From NCBI GenBank assembly GCA_009731375.1, contig BJOX01000310.1, positions 521,041-568,560 of the forward strand: a stretch of 47,520 bases of DNA. The letters are read 5' to 3'. The stretch comes from Paulinella micropora. Taxonomy: Eukaryota; Cercozoa; Imbricatea; Euglyphida. The translations under genes were made by a program, and so were the position numbers. Numbering within the stretch: the stretch's first letter is position 1; every line of letters starts with the position of its first letter. Below are positions 9,276 to 21,979 of this stretch, piece after piece. A model generated the notes under the pieces. That model was given only the letters and a program-made list of their open reading frames with translations, had not been told where the DNA came from and did no database searches.

Positions 9276-12200
9276 TTAGCAGGTTGTTAGCGCCAGGCAC
9301 TGTCGACTGGGTATCGGTATCGGGTCATCGACCACCCTATCCAGTACATCCCTCCACCACATCACGGTGGGGTGTATCGGGAGTATAATGGTGATGTCCT
9401 CACCCCGATCTAACCTGTCCGCCAAGAGCTTCGGCACCTTCGCCAAACTCTCTGGCTGGATCATGGGTTCCGATCCCTTATACCATTGTCGTTACGGTAG
9501 CTTTTCCATGACGTCGTCATCCTCTGTGAGGCGTTTGGACGCATGGAAGACTAGACTGGACTTGACCCTAAGATGAATTCGTGTGGTTGCCTCTGCCCGC
9601 CTCCGTAGAGGTAGGTTGGTCAGACCCGTGCCATGATTCCTCCTGCTTCCGTAGGAGCAAGACTTGGGCATCTCGTTTTGCTGCTAAATCCTCGAAGTCC
9701 GCCCATGGGCCGGTCAACTCCGGGACATATACATTCGTGTATACCCATGCTGTGCTAGCGGGCGTTACACGTTGCTGCGTCCGTATATCATGCGGTGTGG
9801 CTGGTGCGGGAGGGATCAAAGTCACCTGTGCCCTTCCCCTATACGGATGATCTTGAGGACGGTCGGGGCTGGGATTAAGTATAGGGTACTCTGACACATG
9901 TCGTCCCTTGCCATACTTAATAACATCCTGACCCAAGAGGAGCTGTGCCTCCATCATCTTGAGGTCAGGTTTGCCCAGCACTATAGTACCAGGGAAATTC
10001 TGCACCACCAATACATGTATGGTGTATGTCATGCCAGTCGGGAATTCCACGTCAACGGTAGGCGACCTAATAGTATGGTCGCGCTGCGTCCGTCGTTGGC
10101 CCCGCGGATATATCCGAGTTTCCCAGTGCGCGTGAAATTGAATAATTTACCGTATTTATCGATAAATCTACGACCCGTGAAGGTGATTTGTTCCATACTG
10201 TCGTTACCTGTGTACAGGTGTGCGTTGAGTTCCCGCCAATATAGTCGGGTGTAACTCATGTCCCTTGCCTCCGCTGCCGGGAGGTCCTGGGGTTTGGCTG
10301 TGGACGTCAAGGCCTGTCGTAGTTCAATTTCCTCATAACGTTGCGCCATCCGGCGTCTCGCGTCACCAAGCTTGTCCGGGTCCACCAAGGGTGTTAGCCC
10401 CATCTGATTAACCACCGCCGGAGCGACGCTTGGGCCGTCTCGTGGGCCCGGGAGCACTACTGTATCCCGTGTCTCGAATGGTGATGCGGAGCATATGTCC
10501 TCTGTGTATGAAGGGAAAGCGTGGTCAATATGCGGTGTATGTGGGTGATTAATATCCGAACCGGCCACCGTTCCCGGTGCTAATCTAACATTTCGACCAA
10601 GCAAAGACCTCTGTGGAACTACCGACTGTTTTGCCCTGGCTTTAATGTTATTCACCTTCTTCTCAAAAGGGGCGGTTTTCTGTAATTTGGAGACTGGTAT
10701 GGATCCCGCACTACTTGCGCAGGACCTGGTGCCCGCTGTGCGGCCACGGCAACTTAGCCCGTCCATGTTAAGGTCTTCCGCGTTAGTCGCCTGTGCGACA
10801 GCGTCTTTGGGTGGGGATATGTGAGGGTCCGCCTGTACATTGCTGCGGATGGACGTCGCCTCAGGTGTAGGCGTACGGCCACAACTACTACTGTTCCCCT
10901 CGGTTACCCCGTCATTCACCCCTGCCGTAGCAGAACTGTCTACTGAGGGGCCTGAGACCCCCGCAAGGCTATCTAAAAGTGGTGTGGGTTCAACCTCGAC
11001 AACCCTATCCGTCGGCGGTGCAGCAGTGACTGCCATCACCTGACCCGGCGTTGGTGTGTCCTCAATCCCCACTACCCTGTCTACTGGTGGGGTCGTAACC
11101 ACCATGTTCGTGTCTACTAGTGGTGTGGCTGTGATCTCGACCAACTCATCCGTCGATGGTGCAGCAGTAACTGTCATCACCTGATCCGACGGTGGTGTGT
11201 CCCCGATCCCCACTACCCTATCTACCGGTGGGGTTGTAACCTCCACTCCGGTGTCTACGGCGGGTCCGTCACCCTCCTCGGTGGTAACCGTCACCAACGA
11301 ATGCACAAAGCGCACCCGGTTGCGGCCCCCCGGGTGTGCCCTTTCGGCTTGCCGTTTAGCCTTTGAACTTGCGCTTCTTGGCGGACTCTGGCTGGCCTTG
11401 GCCTGCACACCACACGTGACGTGTCGTGAGCGTTTGCGTTTGCGTTGTCGTGTAGTGGGCGTACCCATCTGATTCAGGAGTGACTCCTGCCCGGGCATGT
11501 ATGCCCCGAACTTTTCCGCCGCCGGGTATAGTTGCATCAGGGTGTCGGCTTCCGCGTCGAACGCGGCGCGCCAGGCCCCCACATGGCCGTTGGGCATCAT
11601 GGTGATCGTGCCGTCGTCCCCAACGTCCGGGATTGGCAATTTCATGTATGCCTGCTGTTTTGGGCAGGGCACCCAATCACCATCGTCCGGTTTCCGAACC
11701 TTCGATTCTTCCGCCATGTATTTGCGGACGTAACGCTTCATGGCTATTGTGTGTTGCGGGGTGCCCGGGTATGTGACACTGTGCCAACGCGGACACGACT
11801 CACCCATAAGGCACGGCCACACCCAGAACAGGTCATCCGGTAGGACGTTGAATCCGATGGCATGATGCCAATAGTCGCAAATGGCGGCCGACTTGACCAC
11901 TGGGCGGTACCAAGCCTGTCTAGCCTTTGTATGCCATATGGACATTTGCACGGTCCCGGTTCGAATCGGATGGGCAACGCATTAACTTAAAGTGGTTGGT
12001 TTGTTGGTCGTGGGATTGGCCGCGCCTTCCTCTTCTTTGGCCCAGTCTGACGTTGGAGTGATCCCCCTTCCGTCTGACTTGACGTTGGTGTAGGAGGGGG
12101 TGTGTATGTATACGTAGGCGGCGGCGACCCCAAACCCACTGGAGGTGGCGATTGGAAGCCCGTGCTTGCCGCCGGTACGTATGGTGTCGCGCTGCCGCTT

Positions 12201-12582
12201 GCATACGACGAGACGGGCGTGTATGAACTCGACGAACTGGACGGGCCCGTTTTATATGTTAATCCCCAATATGGGTTCGAAGAGCCTGAGGAGCTCGACG
12301 ATGATTGCCAATACGGGTTCGACGAGTTCGACGATGACCGTCCATAGGGGTTTGACCCCGCATGTGAGTGCCTCCCCACGATGTGGACGTAACAAACGTG
12401 AAGATGTCAAACTGTGGTTCACTTGCCGCCCTCTGATGATCTGGCAGTTGCAGCCCCACAGTTTGCATCGCCTGAAGTAAGGTTGACGCCCTTTTAAGGC
12501 GTTCTTCCTGATTCTCCTCAGGCCCCAATATTTTGTCCTGACTAGAACAGTCGCAAACTATCAAGAAGACATATTTGACCAC
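9276..12582 (-). pseudogene. Antisense relative: decayed gag-protease of a related LTR element
   Basis: Reading on the minus strand from right to left there are three gag-like pieces. The first is 12582-12259; the second is 12379-11987, Ser/Pro-rich; the third is 11951-10029. The last begins with a Cys/His cluster ending C-x5-C-x3-H, then Thr/Pro-rich repeats of the type TPPVDRVVGI. Its end, GNDSMEQITFTGRRF, aligns with the atypical protease start of the sense element. A frame change near 10050 leads to 10050-9568 (TIVLGKPDLKMM, the LGxDxL-like strand). A further piece, 9464-9276, matches the sense element's pre-RT segment. RT, RNase H and integrase are absent. The several frame changes make it non-functional. 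Confidence 0.7.
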
Positions 12583-13209
12583 CTTTTGAAGTACTGTTTT
12601 CCAAGGAATGATGTGCAGTCAAAGAGAAAAATTACTCAAGAATTTCTTAAAACATTATCAAATGAGACATGATAAACAAGGCTGCATAGTTAGATTACAG
12701 AAAGAAAGTGAGTGTAAGATAAAAATAGCTTTCGCTTCCTACTCTCTTCTTGTGCTTTTTTGACACTTGGCTTGAATTAAAAAAAAAAAATCGATAGCGT
12801 TGTGCCATCCGGACACTTTTCCAAAAAATCCGGGAAAATTTCCATCCAGTCTTTTATAAAAACTACTTAATATTTGTTCAAACCGATTGAAGATTCTGAA
12901 AGCTGTTTACTTAAACTTTAATATAGTAAAGTTTAATTACTAGAATGGCAAAGTCTACACTAATGAACTTCATAGTGCGATGAAATTACATATGCCTCTT
13001 CTTTATTACAACTAATTCAATCCACTCCGCTAGTAACCCAATTCTCTGTTCTTATATATATAAATAAGGGTCAACGATGATGGAAAATGTGGGAGACTAG
13101 CGAAGCGGCCAAAAACAACCAATGCAAACACCAGCCAATTGCAGTGGTCCGGCCTAACGATAATATATTCCAGTCTAAAAAGTGTAACGGTCACTGGAGT
13201 CTAGTAATA
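12583..13209. other. AT-rich spacer, no gene seen
   Basis: A/T-rich sequence with an A run at 12779-12790. I find no coding pattern, LTR or structured RNA here. It separates the antisense relative from the resumed sense element. Confidence 0.4.
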
Positions 13210-14042
13210 TTATAAGGACGATTTCAAAGAGGTGCCGCCCATCCACAAGGAGGCTGGCATAGACCAAGACGATGCTTATCGGGCACCGATAGCTGAGAAG
13301 GAGGAGAGTGAGGTGGACAGTAAGGAGAAGACTGACCGCATAAGCGCGGTGGGGACTCAGTCTAAGTCTCCGCGAGAGCATACCGGAAAGAAGGAGAAGA
13401 TCACAGAGGCGCAGCTAAGGAGATCGCGGAATGATCTTATCAACGACCAACCGAGGAAGGCGATGAGGTCGATGGGATCAAAGGACGTCCAAGGGGACGG
13501 ACGCTGACCCAAACGCGGGCAACGTTGAGATTGTCCATGAGCGATGGAAGGAAGGCGATGCGATAGCAACCATCGCATGGGTGAAAAATGCTTTCTATCT
13601 GATGAGACGAGCGGAACAACATGTCGCTGATGACACTCTCTCAGACTTATACTTGATGAGGGTCGTGGCGGTCCCACGACAGATGCGTGTCACACGGACA
13701 CTCAAAATATCATCAGCCGCAAAAATAGTACAACCGATACTCCAGTTCTGGAGAAGTATGGACCCGGTTGAGGATCCAAAGGCAAGACATTATCTGCCAG
13801 TATATAAAGACGCAAAAAGTCTCGAGACATGGGATGATACAATTACTCCCAGAGACAAGGATTACACTGCGTGGACCATTCAGACACTGCCAAGAGGAGT
13901 GCTTGATGTCCCTTTTGAATTATCGTTGGGCGGAATCCCTAATAAGATCTGGGACATTCTCGAACAGTCAAAGTTCGATCTGACTTTTGTTGGTGGTCCT
14001 CCACCAGGCAAAGAAATCCGCGCCAGACGACGAAGGCAGTGA
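13210..14042 (+). pseudogene. 3' coding remnant of the LTR element, unknown domain
   Basis: An open frame from 13210 (DDFKEVPPIHKEAG) runs to TGA 13505-13507. A second frame, open through 13500-13580, continues as a 154-codon ORF to 14042 that is rich in charged residues and ends in an Arg run (ARRRRQ). The two parts look like one reading unit with a one-base shift near 13485-13505. IVHERWKEGDA is reminiscent of integrase C-terminal or post-integrase segments, but I do not recognise the family. Position before the 3' LTR and sense orientation argue that it belongs to the same element, after a deletion of the integrase middle. Confidence 0.45.
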
Positions 14043-14877
14043 CAAAGAAATTATTTTTCTTTATGCGTCTCAAACAAACTGGTTGATTGCCCACGGCGTA
14101 TCATGATTTGATCATGCATCATCATTTATCAATATGAATATTAAAAAGACTCAGTGATATAACTTGGCATTCGATCGCAACATACGAGTGCGAAAGGTCG
14201 ATCGACGATGATACTACACCGTATACGGGGATCGCTAGTGTATTGAGCGATGGTGTTCCCGGGTATGACCCTTTCCAAGTCCTGGGATGATGTTCTCGAA
14301 AATGAAATGTTCTCTGAAACTTTCATTAAATTATTTTTTACGATAGATTATATACTGTCGTACCTGAGCACGGTCAATCTCTACTTGTGTCGGTATATCG
14401 CAGGGTCGGGTACATACACCTCGACTTCGGATATAGCTATTAGGACTGGCCCCCTAATACTATATCATAGGATATCCGCCTTATACAAGGGTATGTCATT
14501 AAAAAAGACAATGTACTTACGATCTCCCTGTGAATAATAATAATAATAATGATGATGATAAGAAGAAGAAGGAGATCAAAGGGGGAATCGTACTACAGCA
14601 CCACGTTGCTTGTATTTTTTATTAATAGTACGTTTGTTCTTGACATACTGCCGAAAAAAAAAAAAAAAAAATTGAGGGGAAGGAGTTCAAAATTTACAAG
14701 AAAGGCTAGAGAATCCGCTTTGACGTGCCGTATGAGGATATATTTATCGTCTTTTAGCGTCTATCCGTGGGTCGATGCGCTGTGTGGCATGACTCCATAG
14801 CGCATACTATTTGCAGAAAGAAATCAGAAGGTGTATGACGAAAATGCTATTTCCGTCATAAAATCGGGAGGGGGTAC
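14043..14877 (+). other. Element 3' non-coding region with polypurine tract
   Basis: A non-coding stretch with a (ATA/ATG) short repeat near 14535-14570 and an A run at 14654-14670. It ends in the purine-rich GGGAGGGGG immediately before the 3' LTR, the expected plus-strand primer site. Confidence 0.55.
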
Positions 14878-15127
14878 TGTAGGCATCACCCCCCGGATAG
14901 CCGGTAAAAAGTACCTTTTCCTGGTGACAGGTGCACCAGCTTGTTTTTCAGTATTATTTGTCCGGATTGGACCTGATGCCATTTTATTCCTGGTCTGTTG
15001 CCGTTTTCCTTTTTGGCTTCACTGAGCTAATACNNNNNNNNNNTATAACGAGACTCATTCTCATCTTTTGAGGACTGTGTTTGGTTGTATTACCGACTTT
15101 TTACGAGCTATCGTTGGGGGCATTACA
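14878..15127 (+). repeat. 3' LTR
   Basis: It matches the 5' LTR, interrupted by a 10-N run at 15034-15043, after which a few bases differ (TATAACGAGACTCATT against AACGAGACATCATT). It ends TTACA and is followed by CCGT, the target duplication. Confidence 0.9.
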
Positions 15128-16605
15128 CCGTGTCATTTCTAATGTTACCACTCCACCACTCATCGTGAAAACACATGGCCATAACATTGCAACCCCCCTT
15201 GCAAATATATCATCAAGGTTTCCACAAGGCTTCCCAGCACATCCGTGTGTGTCGTGACATGTGTGGTATATCCCTGTGACATGTGCTGACAGCAACCGCT
15301 GCTCATCTCACGAAACTTGAAGGCTCAAAAACCCATAAAGAACCCATGAAATGTATTCCCCCAACATATATGCCTCCAAATGCAACCATATTTCATAATA
15401 AGTGCCGAGTTCTCATGCGAAAAACCACTTCCCGCCATGTGATGTGTGTGTCCCACATACTGCAACCCTTGCTCATCCCCTCCAAACACATGAGAACCCA
15501 AAAGCAACTCAAGAAAAGCGTACCCTCAACATATATCCATCCAAAAACATCCAAACTTGAATGCCATCAATAAATGTCAAGTTCCCCATGAATAAACCAT
15601 GTCGCAACTTCAGTCGAATCTGTGTGATTTTTTCTCAAGTCAGAGATGTCCCAAAATTTCCGAGTAACGAGGAAAATCATATGTTTTCCCTACCCGTAAC
15701 TATGTTTTTATTAGCGACTCCATTGTTACAGCGGTGACTCAATGACTATGATTTACTAGTACTGACTCTTGAATAATATAAACGTCCGAGTCTACATATG
15801 AACTAACGACATCAAGAATGAGGAATACCTAACGTAGAAGGGACTTCGTACTCTCCAAGTTGAAGCCAAGGATAACCGACAGCCTGAGACCGGAACATAC
15901 TACTAGGAGTGATGCCATCATATCATAGTATCGGGTGGGCCGGCATACCCTTGGCCCGGGTGGCATGAACTCAGTTTAGGAGAACGTGGCGCGGCTAGCT
16001 CCTGACTGAACGCAGCATGTTATAAAAAGTTACAACCGTGACTTGATAGTAGTGAAATATTTCAAGTTATCAAGTTTTCTCATGAACTCAGTGTCAGTGA
16101 ATGGTGTACAATATTGAAAATGGATGCTATTAATACTATCATCTCAGTGATAGCACCACTAAGGAACCTGGCAGGACTACGCGGCTTTTACATATGAATA
16201 AATTAATCTGTTAACGGCAGTTGAAAACGTAACAACTACAAGTTATGACAGTTGATAAATAAACGAAAAAATGGAGTAACGGAACTAAAACTTGAATAGA
16301 TGTGTAAACTTAAGTAGAACTTGAAGTATAAACCGGCTTGAAGAAATTTTAACACAATAATAATAATTCGGTCCGGTACTGTATTCCGATAAAATACTAC
16401 ACAAAAATTAGTGTTGAGGAGAGAAGAAGAGAGATCGGGTCCAGGGGTTTGGAGAAATAGAAGAGGAACAGATGGTAATGAGAAGCGGGGAAGGTGGGAT
16501 AATACTAAGAAGAGAAGAACGGAGGGAAACACAGACTACCGATGAGTAATCAAGGGCAAAAGTAGACTTAGGCAGTTGTTTTTTTTTCAAGTTTTTTTTC
16601 AAGTT

Positions 16606-16649
<44 letters not shown>

Positions 16650-17315
16650 ATTGTTGTTTGTTTGTGACTACGTGACTTCGACTTCCCATTCATCATGAGT
16701 CCCTACGAGTGACGGTTGAAGGTTTTATGTAAAAAGTGATTGCAAAAAAAACGTATATCAAGATACCGCATAATAATTTTTACGCAAAAACCTAAGGGAT
16801 GAGTGCGAAGTCGAAGTATGCAAGGAAAGTGGTAAAGAGGTACTCTTCAAAGTCAGAAGGATAGGTCCAAAACAAAGGTGAATCTTCAGAGTCAGAACGA
16901 AGGTTGGCACAGTTTACGCCATAATAATAAGTGAATGATGCCAGCTGGGCGAGAAGAGTACGTCCCAGCAAAAATAAAAGCTGAGAGGTAATAATTTAGT
17001 GAAACCCAATTGGCAAAGCAACCCTAAAGGCAAGAATCGGACCTGAAAGCGTTGAAATAAAACAATAATAAATGTTGTTTTGCACACTGAAACAAACGAA
17101 GGCATCATGCTTGCAACTATCATGGAAATTACTTGAGGATAATACAGTAACACTACGAACAAAGCTGGTTTTTCTTGAATGATTTGAGTCAAAAAGTTTC
17201 TAACATTTTGGAACCATTTTGTTGGCTTGATGCTTTCTCCATGAGAAATCACAGTCACTAAGAATGATAAGTTGAGACCACAGCTGGGTGCCATTTACGA
17301 TTGCTTGCTGGTAGG
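15128..17315. other. Intergenic, with diverged tandem repeat
   Basis: No gene is supported. 15297-15600 contains about two diverged copies of a unit of roughly 170 bp (shared GCTCATC, CAACATATAT and CATCAATAA-type words in the same order). 16606-16650 is (GTT)n. The rest is AT-rich unique sequence. Confidence 0.5.
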
Positions 17316-17561
17316 CTATGGGATGTCATCTCTGGTCAGAATATTACTCCTTGGTCCGTATATCCCGTCCACGTTGATCTCTCCGGGGAAAAACCACCTC
17401 TCTGTGAAGCCCGAGCCACATTGCGGGCAGACATAGGGAATATTGGGACAGGAGTTGATGAGCGGGCGCACACCATCAACTGGGTCGTTGTTGAGCACGG
17501 CTACGCCCGGACATTTGGGACAGATTGGGTTTCCCATGGGAACCAACCCTGCAAACATCAA
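17316..17561 (-). CDS. Possible terminal exon with paired CxxC motifs
   Basis: On the minus strand a plausible acceptor (TTTGCAG at about 17551-17557) opens a frame that reads to TAG at 17316. The piece has CPKC, a single Cys, then CPQC about 30 residues later, as in small zinc ribbons or treble-clef fragments. It has normal, non-repetitive composition. The upstream sequence on that strand is the ATCAC/GTATT satellite, so any earlier exon would lie far away. I do not recognise the protein. It could also be a chance frame or a fragment of a transposon protein. Confidence 0.3.
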   Translation of the reverse strand: MMFAGLVPMGNPICPKCPGVAVLNNDPVDGVRPLINSCPNIPYVCPQCGSGFTERWFFPGEINVDGIYGPRSNILTRDDIP

Positions 17562-18984
17562 ATCACATCATATCACATCACATCACATCACGTGTATTGT
17601 ATTGTATTGTATTATATTGTATTGTATTGTATTGTATTGTATTGTATTCATGCCACATCAGATCACATCGAATCACATCACATGACATCACATCACATCT
17701 CACATCTCACCACATCACGTCACATCACTCACATACATACATACAAAACAACACAACACAAAACACGACACAGTACAGTACAATACAACACAACACAACA
17801 CAACACAATCACAACACAATCACAATACAATACAACACAACACAACAACAGAATACAACGCAACACAACACAATACAACACAACATAATACAACACAACA
17901 CAACACAACACGACACAACACAATACAATAGTACAATACAATACAATACAATACAATACAATACTACAATACAATACAATACAATACAATACAATACAAG
18001 ACAAGACAAGACAAGACAAGACAAGACAATACAATACAATACAATACAAAACAATGCAATACAATTCAATACAATAAAATACAATACAATACAATACAAT
18101 ACAATGCTGTGACTGCTTTTTTTTACACTTCATTTTTCTCTTTTTGTATCTCTTGGTACATCTTCCATTTGATCTCTTCTGACTCAGCTCTATGAGTGGC
18201 AAACATTCTCAATTCAATACTATTACTTGCATACAATACAATACAATACAATACAATACAATACAACACAATACAATACAATACAATACAATACAATTCA
18301 ATGCAATGCAATGCAATACAATGCAATACAATACAATACAATACAATACAATACAATACAATACAATACAATATGATACAATATGATACAATAATAAAAT
18401 ACAATACAATGCAATACAATGCAACGCAACACAATACAATACAATACAATACAATACATACAATACAAGACAAGACAAGACAAGACAAGACAATACAATA
18501 CAATACAGTACAGTACAATACAATACAATACAATTACAATACAATTACAATACAATTACAATACAATTACAATACAATTACAATACAATTACAATACAAT
18601 ACAATACAATACAATACAATACTCAATACAATACTCAATACTCAATACAATACAATATAATACAATACAATACTCAATACAATACAATACAGTACAGTAC
18701 AGTACAATACAATACAATACAATACAATACAATGCAATACAATACAATACAATACAATACAATACAATACAACACAATACAATACAATGCACCACAATAC
18801 AATACACTACAATACAATACAATACAATACAATACAAGACAATACAAGACAAGACAAGACAAGACAAGACAAGACAAGACAAGACAAGACAGTACAGTAC
18901 AGTACAGTACAGTACACGTACAATACAATACAATACAATACAATACAATACAATACAATACAATACAATACAATACAATACAAT
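17561..18984. repeat. Pentanucleotide satellite (CAATA family) with strand switches
   Basis: ATCAC units come first. They are followed by GTATT units (17593-17649), then ATCAC and CAACA units, and CAATA units to about 18105. After a unique spacer (18106-18233), CAATA units continue to 18984. Blocks of CAAGA (about 18000-18028, 18467-18500, 18836-18890) and CAGTA (about 18506-18515, 18690-18705, 18890-18915) interrupt the CAATA runs. All long frames here are translations of this repeat. Confidence 0.95.
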
Positions 18985-20257
18985 AAAACAAAACACACAT
19001 ACAGTACCTTTGACAAACGTTCCTGCAAAAATGGGATTGTCCAGAATAAAAACCCTGTCGGGCCTATAGAAAGTACCGTGAAATGGACCAGTTATTTTGT
19101 TAGCTGTACGTATACTGCGGTGAATTTTACAAAATTGTTGTGCCTTTTTTGGAGTCGGCAGACAAAAACAACCTTTCAGCTTTCAAGCAAAAGCTTACTG
19201 CTTGCTTCTATGCAACAATAATCAAGTTTGAAGGTGCTCAAAGAAAAGTTGGAGGAGCTTGCAGAGAACGCAAAAAGTGCTTCGACAACAAAAAATCCCG
19301 CATGTTTGTTTTCACACAAGGACATTTTGCAAAGATTTAGCTTTTTTGGGACGACCGCAACTTTTTATCACTTTTATCACGAGAGATAATAAATTAACTC
19401 AGGTGGTAACCCTTCATAGACAGTTGGTAAAATAAGTTCAAAGAATTTTTTTTTTAAGGGTGACCCTTGAATGGGCATTCTATGTAAAAGTTTAAGGTAA
19501 AAAAAATATGATAAAGTCCTGAGGCCTAAAGGCCATGACAGTACTTATACTCGCGCATATCCAAGACAGGATCTANNNNNNNNNNNNNNNNNNNNNNNNN
19601 NNNNNNNNNNNNNNNNNNNNNNNNNNNNNNNNNNNNNNNNNNNNNNNNNNNNNNNNNNNNNNNNNNNNNNNNNNNNNNNNNNNNNNNNNNNNNNNNNNNN
19701 NNNNNNNNNNNNNNNNNNNNNNNNNNNNNNNNNNNNNNNNNNNNNNNNNNNNNNNNNNNNNNNNNNNNNNNNNNNNNNNNNNNNNNNNNNNNNNNNNNNN
19801 NNNNNNNNNNNNNNNNNNNNNNNNNNNNNNNNNNNNNNNNNNNNNNNNNNNNNNNNNNNNNNNNNNNNNNNNNNNNNNNNNNNNNNNNNNNNNNNNNNNN
19901 NNNNNNNNNNNNNNNNNNNNNNNNNNNNNNNNNNNNNNNNNNNNNNNNNNNNNNNNNNNNNNNNNNNNNNNNNNNNNNNNNNNNNNNNNNNNNNNNNNNN
20001 NNNNNNNNNNNNNNNNNNNNNNNNNNNNNNNNNNNNNNNNNNNNNNNNNNNNNNNNNNNNNNNNNNNNNNNNNNNNNNNNNNNNNNNNNNNNNNNNNNNN
20101 NNNNNNNNNNNNNNGTACGTAATTTACAAAAGCTTACATTTGTGGAAACGAACGACCAAAAAACTTATTACTGTTATTACCTTAGGAAGGATAAGCCTCC
20201 CTCTGCCTGCATTCCATACTTCCACACATTACATACAACACATTACATACAATGCAG
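18985..20257. other. Unique intergenic DNA with assembly gap
   Basis: 18985-19575 has no supported gene. 19576-20114 is a 539-base run of N. 20115-20257 is unique sequence leading into the CATA repeat. Confidence 0.8.
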
Positions 20258-21140
20258 CGGCAAGTTCATACATACATACATATATTTATATACATAAATG
20301 CTAAAATGTATGTATGTATTTCTGTATTTATGTATGTATGTATGTATGTATGTATGTGTGTACATATGTATGCATGTATGTATACATACATATGTACATA
20401 CATACATACATACATGCATGCATACATTACAAACATGCATACATACATGCATACATACAGACATATATACATACAACATACATACATACATACATACATA
20501 CATACGTACGTACGTACGTACGTACGTACGTACATACATACATATACATACATATACATACATACATACATACATACATGCATGCATACATACATACATA
20601 CACACATACATACATACATACATGCATATACATACATACATACATACATACATACATACATACATACATACATGCATGCATGCATGCATGCATGCATACA
20701 TACATACATACATACATACACACATACATACATACATACATACATACATGCATACGTACGTACGTACGTACATACATACATACATACATACATGCATACA
20801 TACATACATACGTACATACATACGTACATACATACGTACATACATACGTACATACATACATACATACATACATACATACATACATACATACATACATACA
20901 GTACACACATACAGTACACACATACATACATACATACATACATGCAATACATGCATACATGCATGCATACATACATACATATATACGTACATATATACAT
21001 ACATATATACATACATATAGATACATGCATGTATACATACATATATACATACATACATACATACATACATACATACGTACATACATACACATACATACAT
21101 ACATACATACATACATACATACATACGTACATACATACAC

Positions 21141-21180
<40 letters not shown>

Positions 21181-21236
21181 TATGTATGTATGTACGTATG
21201 TATGCATGTATGTATGTACGTATGTATGCATGTATC
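20258..21236. repeat. Tetranucleotide satellite (CATA/TATG) with strand switches
   Basis: TATG units at about 20305-20380 and 21143-21236 flank a long CATA array with CATG and CGTA variants. The two strand polarities face each other, so the whole array can fold back on itself. It contains no gene. Confidence 0.95.
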
Positions 21237-21264
21237 CTTTTTCCCTCTCCTTACCTCTCCTTTT

Positions 21265-21329
21265 CTCTTCTTCTTCTTCTTCTTCTTCTTCTTCTTCTTC
21301 TTCTTCTTCTTCTTCTCCTCCTCCTCCTC

Positions 21330-21402
<73 letters not shown>
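21265..21402. repeat. TTC, CTC and ATT microsatellites
   Basis: (TTC)n to 21315, (CTC)n to 21332, then (ATT)n to 21402, end to end. Confidence 0.95.
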
Positions 21403-21668
21403 GGGAGTACATAGGCCATCGGTCCTTTCCATGGGCTGATTGGTATAAAGCTCCTAGAGTAATGTTCTATGCCGTCACTTCCTTTATTCCACCGATTGGT
21501 GTNNNNNNNNNNTGTAAGTGTTGGAACTGCCCTTGCGGGGGTGTCATTAGAGCTTATCGTCAATTCTTCGTACTCCCCTCACGGGTGAGACGATGGAGGC
21601 GCATGTGCAGAAATGCATCAGCCATTGACAGAGAAGCACTATTATTATTATTATTATTATTATTATTA
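21403..21668 (+). mobile_element. SINE-like unit A (body plus TTA tail)
   Basis: The body at 21513-21642 is the same family as 21770-21898: both contain CTTGCGGGGGTGTCA, GAGACGATGGAGGC and GTGCAGAAATGCAT in the same order and both end AGAAGCACTATTA followed by a TTA array. A 10-N run (21503-21512) hides the join to the 5' part, which does not look like a tRNA head. Confidence 0.55.
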
Positions 21669-21897
21669 GTGGCACCGCGATAGCCCAGTGGTTAAGGTCT
21701 ACCATCTGGGACCTGTCGCCAGTTCGATTCCCGTCGGTGCCAGTATTTTCAAAGGATATTTTCTTTGAAAGTATTGGTCTGCCTGGAAGGCTTGGAGCTG
21801 CCTTGCGGGGGTGTCAGTAGAGCCTATCGTCAAATCTTCGTACTGAGACGATGGAGGCACATGTGCAGAAATGCATTCGCCATTGACTGAGAAGCAC

Positions 21898-21979
<82 letters not shown>

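Larger units (their letters stand above)
821..15127 (+). mobile_element. LTR retrotransposon (Ty3/gypsy-like), defective, with internal antisense insert
   Basis: Two LTRs (821-1057 and 14878-15127) both begin TGTAGG and end TTACA, and they are flanked by the same four bases, CCGT (817-820 and 15128-15131). This defines one insertion of about 14.3 kb. A PBS-like TGGAGTCC lies at 1060 and a purine tract (GGGAGGGGG) just before the 3' LTR. The order gag, protease, RT, RNase H, integrase is the Ty3/gypsy (Metaviridae) order. The LTRs are almost identical outside the 10-N run in the 3' copy, which suggests recent insertion. Even so, the body has two in-frame stops, a truncated integrase and about 4.4 kb of foreign or rearranged DNA (about 8843-13209). 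Confidence 0.88.

Noticed and set aside
9367-11843. Plus-strand frames over the antisense gag-protease (for example at 11197-11472)
   Set aside because: They are shadows of the minus-strand gag-like frames, which alone show the element's motifs.
17561-18990. Many long open frames of Gln/Tyr/Asn/Thr or Cys/Ile/Val/Leu/Tyr pattern on both strands
   Set aside because: They are translations of the CAATA pentamer, open in several frames on both strands, with no gene-like composition.
17561-21236. CRISPR-like array
   Set aside because: The repeats are 3-5 bp simple units without spacers, in a eukaryotic context.
21671-21741. A functional tRNA gene
   Set aside because: Acceptor stem, box A and box B fit, but the D, anticodon and T stems pair poorly, and the sequence is the head of a repeated unit with a TTA tail.
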